Part shown: positions 38,029 to 49,600 of the stretch, piece after piece | How the letters are laid out: each line of letters begins with the position of its first letter | Numbering within the stretch: position 1 is the first letter of the stretch | Assembly (NCBI GenBank): GCA_964007475.1 | Contig: OZ023273.1 | Coordinates: 19,667,922-19,731,921, forward strand | DNA from: Hybos culiciformis | Lineage: Eukaryota > Arthropoda > Insecta > Diptera > Hybotidae | DNA: 64,000 nt | Direction: 5' to 3' | Program-made: the position numbers and the translations under genes | Notes under the pieces: model-generated | What the model saw: only the letters and a program-made list of their open reading frames with translations | The model's database searches: none | What the model was told of the DNA's origin: nothing

Positions 38029-41000
38029 CACTATACTACATAAAATATAAATTTACATTATTTACGCGAATGTAAAAATACACTTAAAAGTATATTATAA
38101 TTCATGCATCATACGTATTAAAAAGCAAATGGTAAGGATTTAAGGAAAATACAATTATGTTTTATTTTCAAAAATGTTAAAAATACCCAGTCAAACAAGG
38201 ATGTGTATACGAGAAACGTTCTCTTGTGTATAGTAGTTAATTTTATCTTTTTTTTTATTTTTTATTTTTATTTTTTTTTTTCAAGTTTTGACATTGTTAG
38301 CGCATGTTCTGTTTAAGAAACTTGAAATACTTGACAATAAGGATTTAAAAAATGTATGTAAACAAAAAACAATTAAGCTCTTGTCATTAACATTTGGACT
38401 GACCGTAAATGAGGTACCTATATAAAAATAGAAAAAAATGTATAAGTATTAAACCTTTCTTTATATAAGGTTTGAAAATTTCGAAATGGAAATTCTCAGT
38501 TAATTTTAAACATTAAATAAAACGAATCTAATAATATTTTTTTTTAGTTTTGAAGATAAAATTTTTTTAGTTTTGAAGATAACAATAATTATATAATTGT
38601 AATTTAAATTATTGCATATTATGAATATTATGCCAGATTGTACCTAGTTTTGAAAGAAATTTTATTAACTATTGCTTGTCTTAACTTAAGCATGTTTTAG
38701 AGATGGTCTATATATGTTTATTCAAATGGTCTTTCAAGATGTTGAAAGCTTCGCTACAACAAATGTATAAACTAAAATGGAAAAACTTGCCTTCTAAAAG
38801 TCTTTCAACATTATATTACACTATAATAAACTTTTCTACCAATTTGTATGCCCTAATACAAAATAGCAAATATGTATTATATTCTGAAAAAGAATATCAA
38901 ATATAGATGATATTCTGAAAAAAGATGTAAAAGAAAGGAAACAGAAGTAAAATAAAATAAAAAGTAAAAATAACATATATTTAAATTTATTTATTTATTT
39001 ATTCATAGTTTAGCTCAAATTAAGATATATTATAATATTTAGAGCGGTAATTAAGTATAAGTACAATGGAGCACTTGTACAGAGAGTGAAAAGGAGGAGG
39101 CGCCAAAAAATAAAGTCTAAAATAAGAATTTTTTTTTAATACAAATTTTGATCAATTGCTTTCACATTTTCTTGTTCGAAGAAGTTCTAAGTGCTCAAAT
39201 CTTTATAAATGTTTAATTCACAGAGTTCTAATTATACACTTTATTCTTTGTCATTAAAAACTTTTTTTTTTCGTTTCGTAATTTTTTGATTTAAGATCAT
39301 TGCTGTGATTTGCGATACTACATATTACAATAATTATTAGTATCATATATTTTTGAACATGTGTATTATGTAAATTTGTGATTAAGAAAAGAATCAAATG
39401 ATTACATTTTCATAATTCCTATATCGTGTTCAATATCAAAACATTATTAATTAATGTATTATTTTATTTTTATTGTGACATTGTGTTTTTATTTAATTCT
39501 ATTACGATTAAAAAAAAATAATTACATTGGATATAGCTTCCCTCTTCTTTCTTCAATGGCGCGAAAGTAATTATTATTGAATCAGACGCATAAATAAAAT
39601 GACCGAATTAGGAAAATAAGTAGGTTTAAATTTTTATTTGTTCAATAGAAACGGAAGTCAATAGAATAATCACAAGTATAATACGAATTTTTTTTAAAAC
39701 AATAATAAACATTATAATTTTGTGTTCTCTTATGTAATAAAAAATAAAAATAAAATATATATGTTGTATGTATATAATAAATTAAAAAAACGAAGTAAAT
39801 TATCGAAATAACATTTTTATTATAAGACTGTTTTTTCAATATCGAATTGGCAAAAAAATGTTTCTTAAATTTTCTGATTGCCAAAAATTTAATAAAAATT
39901 TATTTATTTTAAATTCTAATTATTTATTTCTGAAATCAAATTGAAAATAAGAATTTTATTAATATAATTTAAGTTTGGCATTGACCTTTTACTGAAAAGG
40001 AATATTTCTTACAAAAATTAATAATATTTTCTTTTAAATTTTCTGCGGTCGTTTTATTATAAATTCTAAATTTGAATGTTTTTCAAAATATTTTGTTTAT
40101 ACTATGGTATTTAATTTAGAACAAAGATTTAAAAAAGGAATAAGACGGTAATGCGGATGACAGCCATTCTTAATTGTTTAATTTTGTTTTTATCTGTTGT
40201 TGCAAAGGCAAGATGTTATTTTATGGTATTTTTTTATATTAAAAATAATTTATTATTCAATTCATACTTTAGGAAGCTAGATCAAATCATTAATTTATTC
40301 TAAATACGATTTTAATAAATGTTTAGAAACACATTATATAATTAATTTTTTTTTCTTTTGTATGTATACATAATATAAATTGAAAATATAAAATCTGAAT
40401 ACAGCCAATCCATGGTGTAAAAATATTGCTCTGACTGCATGTTCAGTAGTGTTCAGTAGTGGGTTCGATTCCCACCTGGGACTGGAATTTGTATTTTTCA
40501 ATTTGTCTTTTTTAATTAAGTGTTTGTGTTGTTAGTAGTATAAAAAGTATGTTGATTTTTAATTTTGAGTTTTTCAACTTTTCTCTACAACAAACAACTT
40601 TGAAACTAATTTGGTCATTTGAATGAACAGCGTATTTCCATACGAAAATATTAATCAAAATCCCAACTATTTATAATGTGTATAATTCTATAATTTACCT
40701 ATATCGTTTATAATTAATTCAATAAAACTGCCAAAAACTGAAACAAATTTTTTCAAGTGGGTAACTAATTCATTTATTAAAATCCCACACGGCCACATTG
40801 ATCTGTTTTTGTTTTTGATTCTGCATTAATATAAATGTAAATAAATAAAAGTGCAAGTACATAGGTATATTATATGTAAAATTATTCAAGTATGTAATGC
40901 GTTACGTATATGAGATCAATATATAAACATATACGCTGCAAATTCTATAAAAATAGATTTTTCTTTAATTTTTTTTTTTCTAAATAATTTAAATAAAATT

Positions 41001-44000
41001 TTCAAAATAAAATAGTATATTTTTCAATGTCAGTGACGAAAATTGGGGATACCGCCAATTCTATGTTTATCTAAATTGCACCATGATGCTTTCAGTCATA
41101 AATTTTTAAAAATAAATCAGAAACATCGAGTAACTATTAGATAAAAATTAAGCAACTTTATGACGAAATATTTTTACATTCCTTTTAAAACTAAAAAATA
41201 AAAGTTTGGATTCTAAATATAAATAATAATCCAAAACAAAACAAGTACATTGTAAATTTGAATTAAAATACTTATACAACAATATATAAATCTTCTCGCT
41301 TATTTATTTCATGAAACCAATGATTAGGTAAATAAAAAATAAAGTAGGTAAACCATGTCAAAACTTATTTTATAAAAAATAATTTTGAGCTGATATACAC
41401 ATGTATCTACACAAGCTATTCGTAGAGTGTAGAATTTTTTAATTTTTTTAAATTAATCTTTATGTAATAAATCTATTGTGTATCTTGTATTACAGTATTG
41501 TAAACCTTCCAAGCTATCGAGTCTAAATAAGCACCACACATCCGTTTGGGGTTCCATAAGGATATCTTTTTTTACCCGGTAGGACATACAATTTATCGCA
41601 TCACACCATTTGCAATTGAAAATGTTGCGAACCGATACCTCATTCCAATTTCCTACTCGCTAAACATTTGCAATAACTATAAATTAAGCACATGACAATC
41701 TATGCAAATATTTAGAAAATTCATGTTTTTCGGAAAATTCTATGTTGCCTGTTCACGTGTAGAAAGACATTTGCTTATACACAGAATGGTTCATGAATCA
41801 GTATTTTAAATAAATATAAAATTTTGTTAATTTACTCAGAAAATTTGTAATAAAAAAAATATTTAATTAAGACTAAACAAGAGCAATACAATGTTCGCCG
41901 TTCGCCGTGATCGACAAGTTTAATATTATTAAAAATAAATAATTCAATATTATTTATTTACAATGGAAATTTATCAATTTTAACCTCTCCTTGTACTTTA
42001 TATAATTTCTAGCTCTTAATCTTCTAACACTTCTAAGATTCGCATCATATAAATCAATCTACCAAATTAGTTAACAAACATAACTTATCTGGTGCAAATT
42101 TATCTGAGCTCAGTGAGTTGCAGAATAATGAATTTTTAGCCTTATCTGAATGGTTTTTTAATTTTTTTTTACTAAAGAATAAATTTTTAGATACGATTGT
42201 TTGCAGAATTAGCAACGCTAAGTTAAAAAAAGATTTTATATGCCTATTTTTAGAAACTTTTTATAGCTCATAAAAATTATATGTCAGATCAAATAATGAA
42301 TTAACATAAATCGATTGTGAAACGATCAATAAAAATTAATCCTCGGGGGTTGAATAAACCAAGCGAAATCGTAACAAGTTTCGAAAAAAATAAAAAATTT
42401 TATTGGTGCTAGAAAATAGAAATACTTGAATATTGAATTATAACATTGTGATTTTTAAACATGTAGCGAATTTAATTTTTGATGCATATTTTATTAATTA
42501 TCTATATTTACGTGAAGTAATTAAATATATAAATACTATCTAATTGCCTGTGTTAAATATTATTTTAGGATTCAATAGTCGTTGGATTAATTTGGTAATA
42601 AAAAAAAATTGATATTTAAACTGTTCAACCGATGTCGAATTGAAACCTGCATGATAAAAATATTTAACAAACTGAATTTAACTTCAAAATGCAGATATGT
42701 TAGAATTTTTTATCATATCTTACTGCAAATAAATTTAAGATAATGCAAATAAAATCGAAACATTATTTTAAAATGTTTTTGAAAATTTTTGGGAAAATGT
42801 TTTATACAACAAATTTATTTTATAATTTCATTAATTTTTTTTTAAGCATTTTCGAATTTTCTTTTATTCTTACAAAAAAAAATAAATATTAAGTTTTCTA
42901 TTCTCAGTTCTTTTTGAAATTCGTGTCGGTTAAGAAGTGTTTTCTACAATTATTAAAAATAAAAAAAAATAAAAAAAATTTCATGTTGTGAAAATAATAA
43001 TCATCTGTTAATTCAAAAAATTCATTTTATTTATTTATTTTTTTTTGCGAAAAAAATTAAGTAATTAGTAATTAAATTTATTTAAAAAAAATATATAAAA
43101 TGCCCAATTTGTTTTCATTGAAAAATTAGCGTGAAATAATTTTCAAAAATAAAAATTAATTAGCAAGTTTTTTTTTTTAAATATTACTTAGGTATATTAA
43201 AATTAAAATTATAAAAAATTTTTAAAAAATAGAAAATCATGTAATTTTTTTCTGAAAATTTTTTTAAGAAAAAGAAAAAAGAAAATTAACAAGAATTATA
43301 ATAATTTAAGATGTTTTTTCACAAAAAAAAAAGAAAAATTAAGAAAAATTGCTACAAAATTTATTGCTTGTGCGTCTATGCTTGTTTTTTTTTTTAATTG
43401 AATGATATATTTATTATCGTGTTATTGATTCATCATCAACGTGAAAAATTTTTTGGCAAAGAATAAAATTTAGAATCATTGGTCATTAACACAATTTCAG
43501 ATAATAAACATATGAATATTTTTAGACAAATTCAAAAAAAAAAACAAAAAAAACCCTGTCTATATGTCTAATTCAATTCTATTGACAAATTGACCTAATT
43601 GACTAGACAAAATGACTCTATATATATAAATGTGTAAATCATATTTTCTCAAACTAAGGATTGCGTCCTAAAATTTAAAATTACAAATTAAATAATTTTT
43701 TAAATATGTGTTATATCTTCAAACCTACTTTATTTCTATTACTAAAAACAAATTTGTTGAAGTGATGTCAATTATACCTTTTCTATGATTTTGATTTAAA
43801 CAGCGAATTCATTTAAAATTGTTAATCATACTCACATTTAAAAACTAAATATGATGAATATTTTTGTCAATTTAATAATCTGGGTTTATTAGATTACAAG
43901 TTTTAATTATTTTTTGATTGTGATTATGTAATTTTTGTACAAAAAGTCTTGTTACTCTCTTAAAGGTTAATACATTTGAATGCAACTCACAGAATTTCCA

Positions 44001-44184
44001 AAAAGATATTTTCATTCAAAATTTTTAGACTCGTACATGAAAAAGTTCTTCGATGGGTGGGCAAAGAATTTAAATATATGTATTATTAAAATGAAAAACG
44101 CAAAAAACTTGGTAAAAATTTACTTCATCACAATACTGTGGTCACTATATATATCAAGTTTTGAAATAAAAGTTTGAGTTTTAA
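38029..44184. other. gene desert, no gene confirmed
   Basis: Mostly AT-rich DNA. A tRNA-like B-box lies at 40462-40472. A possible exon-like stretch at 41496-41578 follows a good acceptor (TTGTATTACAG) and ends before GTAGGA, but its 27 codons match nothing I know. GC-richer text at 39060-39110 and 41030-41100 carries no gene. The minus-strand frame at 39642-39884 is low-complexity. Confidence 0.5.
40436..40492 (+). repeat. tRNA-derived SINE fragment (B-box)
   Basis: GGTTCGATTCC at 40462-40472 is a perfect polymerase III B-box inside GTGGGTTCGATTCCCAC, a T-arm-like hairpin. Immediately upstream GTTCAGTAGT is duplicated in tandem (40441-40450 and 40451-40460), partly resembling an A-box context. 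The acceptor and anticodon arms cannot be formed, so this is a SINE piece and not a functional tRNA gene. Confidence 0.45.
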
Positions 44185-44380
44185 CGAGGGGGAAATCACT
44201 CTGATATTTGTGGTACAAAATATTGATATTGCAATATATTTCCTATACAAATTGCTACCCAAAATATATTTTCCGATATTTTCTATACTTACAAACTACT
44301 ACCAAAAAATATATTTATTGATTAATTTTGGTCAATTTTATATTTTGTGGTACAAATTTCTTCGAGTGATTTCCCCCTCG
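44185..44380. mobile_element. 196-bp MITE with exact 8-bp duplications
   Basis: Inverted ends CGAGGGGGAAATCACTC (left) and its reverse complement (right) are identical over 17 bases, and homology continues inward through TTTGTGGTACAAAATAT-like sequence. AGTTTTAA flanks it exactly at 44177-44184 and 44381-44388. An 8-bp duplication suggests the hAT or P superfamily, but the CGAGGGGG terminus is not the usual hAT CAG end, so the superfamily stays open. Confidence 0.9.
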
Positions 44381-46613
44381 AGTTTTAAAAATTTACATAT
44401 AAAACACACACAAAAATTCTTAATGTTGTAAATTAATTTTCAAAAATTTAGACATGTATGTGATGTTCATACATAAATGTATATTTTAAAAATTTTGACA
44501 CATTTTTCGTGATAATCTGAATTTATTCTGAACATAATTTGAAATTTATTGCACAAAAACATTTTCTGTGTTTTTTTTTGAAAAAAAGTATGTATACAAA
44601 GAACGTAAACGCCGGAGAAAAAATCCAGAAAATTTGTTTTATTTTAAAAATGTATTATTACTTGATTGAAGGGCAATCAAAAATTTTATTTTAAATCAAA
44701 AACCTAAATGTATTTTGTGGTTTATAAAAATAGATTGTAAAATTAACATAACCACATATAATATGTAGCACGAACCATTATTAGTAAAAAAAACTGGACG
44801 TAGGTTCTAATGTGCTATGAATTAATTTACATCATGCTACTTGACAGAAAATTAAAAAAAAAAGTTTTTACCTTATTTGCACCAGTTAATAGTATGAAAA
44901 TTGCAATGTTTGATTTTTGTTCCTTTAATTTAAAAGTTTAATTTAGCTCTTTTCAAACAAAATATTTTATATTTTCTAATTTTTTATTGCAAAATTGGTA
45001 TATTAACAGAGCAAATAAAAAATATTTAATCCATGTTTTTTCAAAAGTAAAAATATTAAATTTTATTGATTTAATAATATTAATCTCTGATCCTCGTGTT
45101 GTCTACCCATAAATCATCAAATGTTCATCGTTCCAAATCTATTGAAATTTTCCTGTTATTGCTATAACAATATTGAAATTAGCTTAACATATTCTGATCC
45201 ACAATTAGAAATAAAATTTTCGTAATTCCTGTAGCTTCATATTTAAGTGTTGAATTTTTTTTTGAAGATGAAAATATGAATTTTTGTCTATTAAAGAGTG
45301 ATGTTAGTATGTGCTATCCACTCATTTATGTTTAAAAGAATATTTTAAGATATTACATATTTATATATATTATTTTAATTTATAATTTTTTTCACAATGT
45401 CAAGAAATAATTTCTGGTGTGAAGTATTTTTTTTTTCCCAATTCTTGTTCCATTAGATTAATTTTTTTTTGATATAAACTTCACTTTGCTCTCCTTGTCA
45501 TTTATTTTAATAGCAATTACTTATAAATAAAAAAATTATTTAGGTTTGGGCGGTTTGTGTTAATGTTTTTCCATCTAATAAATAAAAATAAAAATTCTCT
45601 GATTCTCTGTTTATCAGTATCTCTGTTTCTCTGTTTCTGTGTCCTCAATCACACCTAAAACTCTAGACCGATTTGGTTGAAATTTTCAAATTAACTACCT
45701 GAGGTCCCGATAAAATGTTGCAGCGTTTGATACCAATTGGCTATTTAAAAGACGGGATGCCGACAGGCCCCCCACCCGAGGACCCAGGATATAGCATATT
45801 TTGATAGTTATAACATTCGGGTTTTGATAATAATGTAAGTTCGGCACTCCGTTGAAACCTGGTAATCTCATCTATTCAGATATGAAAATTAACTAATTGA
45901 AATCCACTAGATGCAAATTTACCCCGTTTATAACTCCGAGGAAAGCAAAATTTTAAGTGTGGTGACCATAGTTGTAATTTTTTTTTAATGATTTGAGACA
46001 TATGAGATTTTTCAAAATGTTTTGTTTATGAAAAAAGAAAAAATTTACAAGAATAAAAAGCAAAAAATATATAAAGCACAAAAGTTAAATTTCATTGAAC
46101 GCACTTCGTTGCCACTTTCATTGGAGTTCTTAAGCCAAGCGAGCTTAAAAATTGAGCAAAATCCACGAAAAATTTATGAAAAAAAATATTTCTTTTTTTA
46201 AATTCTAATAAGGAAAAAAATTAAATTCTAGCCGGCTCACTTAGTGGTAAATAGTTTTAGTTAGCTTTTTACTTATAGTTTTTTGTGTTGCTATACTGCA
46301 TGAGAATGTTTGGCGCAACTTCATTTTTAGAAGCCGATTTTAGAGAAAGATTTCTACAACTGTTTATTTCACTCTAGTGGCCTCTTAAGATTGTTTTCAT
46401 AATATAATATTTATAAATAATAATAAAAACATTTTGGATATTATTTAAGCACGAAGTTTAATTAATTAAAATAATATATTTAAAAAACATTTATTACAAG
46501 ATTATCTTCAGTGGATTTAATAAAAAAATGAATTAATTAATTAAACTAAATTGAATTAACTATTTTTAATAAAAAATTCACGAAAATTCAACTATAATTC
46601 CAAATAAAATTTA
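44381..46613. other. intergenic region upstream of aminopeptidase-like gene
   Basis: AT-rich to about 45580, then the interspersed repeat described separately, then sequence that should contain the promoter of the gene starting at 46614. No gene recognised. Confidence 0.5.
45590..46160. repeat. interspersed repeat of unknown family
   Basis: Composition changes sharply: TCTCTGTTTCTCTGTTTCTG, then AGACCGATTTGGTTGAAATT, then GC-richer sequence with CCCCCCACCCGAGGACCCAG. It ends near GAACGCACTTCGTTGCCACT and AAGCCAAGCGAGCTT. The phrase 'accgatttggttgaaatttt' is typical of decayed insect transposons. No terminal repeats or coding domain were found, so I leave the class open. Confidence 0.5.
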
Positions 46614-49600
46614 ATGGAAATAATGAAATTTTCATTATTAACTGTGATATGTGAGTATATTTTTATAAACTAGGTCCCTGTCGTACTATCTATTGTTAGG
46701 ATACGCGAAAATTTGTAGTTTTATTTCACTATTAATTTATTATATTATATTTTAAATTTAAAAACATAAATTGATAAATTGATTGATTACATGAATCAGA
46801 ATCTCTAATATTATAAAATAATTTAAATTAAAGAACATTATTAGTATTCATTTTAATGTAATATATTTGAATTTATTGTTAAACATATTTAATTAAATAT
46901 GGCGCAGTGAAATAAGGCCGCGGGAAATAAGGCCGCGATAGGTTTTTTGTTGCGGTCTTATTTCATTTTGAAAAATGAAATAAGGCCGCGAAAAAATCTT
47001 CGCGGGCTTATTTCATTTTTCAAAATGAAATAAGACCGCAACAAAAAAACGTCGCGGCCTTATTTCCCGCGGCCTTATTTCCATCCCCCATTAAATATGT
47101 ATACTTAACTTAGGAAAAAAAATTAGGAACCTACATCTTTTTAATAAATATTTCTTCTTACCTCTTCTTACTCAACAAAAAAAAAATACAATTTTAAAAA
47201 AATTGTATGGAATCAAAATTGTAGTAGAAAAAATATTTTTTATGTAATCCCTATTATTTTTTTAGTACTAATGGTGAGGTGTTCTTATGAGGCAGGAATA
47301 ACAAGGGAAGCTTGTTTCCGCACTAAAGGCCAATTGGTATGAACTTATTTTTTATAATTAAAAAATTAAAACAATGTACAAATTTTTAAGATGCAGCCAA
47401 TTACTATCCAAAGAAGACGCTTACACGAATTGCGAGAAATAATGGTAAATATTACAGATATTTCAAAAAGAAAGAACACTCATGGAAGTTAAAAAAAATC
47501 TTTAAAATAGCTAATGCGTTCGTCCTTACAAGGGCCTATAATAAATGGATATATTCTACCACCATTTGATGAAAATCTGAATATTGATCTAGCCGACCGT
47601 GATAAACGAATTGAATATCTAACTGGATTTACCGGTATTTCAACTGGTTTTGTAGCTATAACTTTAAAAGATGCTGCAATTTGGACAAGCTTACCGAATT
47701 TACGTCAAGCTGATGTGGAAATACATTGTGAATGGGAAATTTATGATATAATTAGCAATGTCAGTATAACTGAATGGTTTTCGGTGAGTTGCTCTTTTTG
47801 ATTCTTCGTAAATTTTTATTCTCATTCTACTTTAAGCTAAAATGATTATTAAGAATTAGCTTCAAAAGAGTTTTTCGATTTAGTTCATTCTTGTGATAGA
47901 AAACTAAAATTTTTTCACCATTTAAATTTTTACGCTGCAAACTGGAAGATAAAGGAATACTTTTATATTCTGACGCAATTTCTTTTTCGTTACGAAAATT
48001 CCAAAATATTTAACTTATTATATTTTCTTTATTTTCCGGTACTGTAAAAAAAATATTGCAATATTTTTTCCAGAAATATTGGTGCTGCGTAAAAATTCAG
48101 TACAAATATGCTGGTTCTTAGAAAATATTCCAATATTCGTTTAAGAAAAGGAAAAATAAATATTGCATAATGCAATACTCACCGTTTATTCATTGAATTT
48201 TGCATGCACGAACGTAAAAAAATGGTCTCTCATTTAACGTGAGACCCATAATAGGTCAAAATTTGTTTTAACATGCGAGGCAAAAGTTAAATTTTGAGGT
48301 ATGTACAAAAAAAATTGTCCGCCTAGCACTAAATGAGAAAATCATTTTTGGCATAACATAACATGATTTTTTATAACCTTTAATTTTCCATTTTTAGAAA
48401 AAATTACACCCAGATGAACGAATAGGAATTGATCCGCATCTCGTACCACATTCAATATATACTGAGCTTTATGCAGAACTATCAAAGAAATTCTTATATC
48501 TAATTAAAATAAATTCCAATTTAGTGGATTTAATTTGGCTCGATAGACCACCACCAGATGTAGGTATTTAAGTTAAACTGCTTTTTTTGTAAAAATTACT
48601 GATTCTTGCATTTTCGAAAATTTAAATACCTAAATATTGAAAAGAAAATATTTTGTGTAAAATTTAAGCCCTTACTATTTTAATGTGTTCCTTGTTTTTA
48701 AAAATTGTAATATCGTTTTATGTTCATTTCTTGTCAAACTGAATGTGCTCGTTATAATAATATTAACTTTACATAATCATTCGTTGAAAAATATCAACAA
48801 TTTTACCTTATAATTTTTTATTCAGTATCGAAATTTTAACAAAAAAAAAATCAGTTAAGCTCTTCAAAAATGATTATAAAAAGTTTTTTGATTATTACAG
48901 GATATCACCATTAAAGTACATGAAGTTAGATTTGCAGGTGAAAAATGGCAAGATAAAATAACACGATTAAGAAAAGAGATTCGTAAAGACGAAAATGATG
49001 CAATTATTGTGACCTCGCTTTCTGAAATTGCGTATATTTTGAATATTCGGGGAAGAGATATTCCATATAGTCCGCTTATTAAGGTATTTAAAATAATATT
49101 TAAATTTTAAATTTCATTTTTTCTTAAATTACATTTACGTGATATTTAAAAATTTAACTAATTATTGTTGTACACTCTTTAAATTTATAAACAAAATGGT
49201 AATATCTTTTTTAGGCATATGTACTTATCACACAGGATAGTGTTTATCTGTATGTAGATAAAAGTAAAGTTTCGATAACCATCTTGCTTCATTTAAAAAC
49301 AGATTTTTGTCATAAAGAAATGTGTGTGCGGTGAGTAAAAAAAAAAAATATTGGTATTTTAAAATTGACTCTAGATAAAAAAAAACTTACGAGTTCAGCG
49401 AAATGTATCTGCAGTTTATTTTTGAATGATTTTGTAAAATTTGTGAATACCCAAAGATTTTTTTTAAGTTTTATTCAATCAACTGGAAATAAATTGTTTA
49501 ATTGTCTTTTTTATGACCAAAAACAAATATATGTATATCTATATTAAAAAGAATTTTTAAACTATTCTATTTCAGAATTAGAGAATATAGTGATATTTGG

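Noticed and set aside
41496..41578. Exon-like stretch after a good acceptor (YCKPSKLSSLNKHHTSVWGS)
   Set aside because: The donor GTAGGA is weak, no adjoining exons were found, and the 3' edge overlaps a repeated string.
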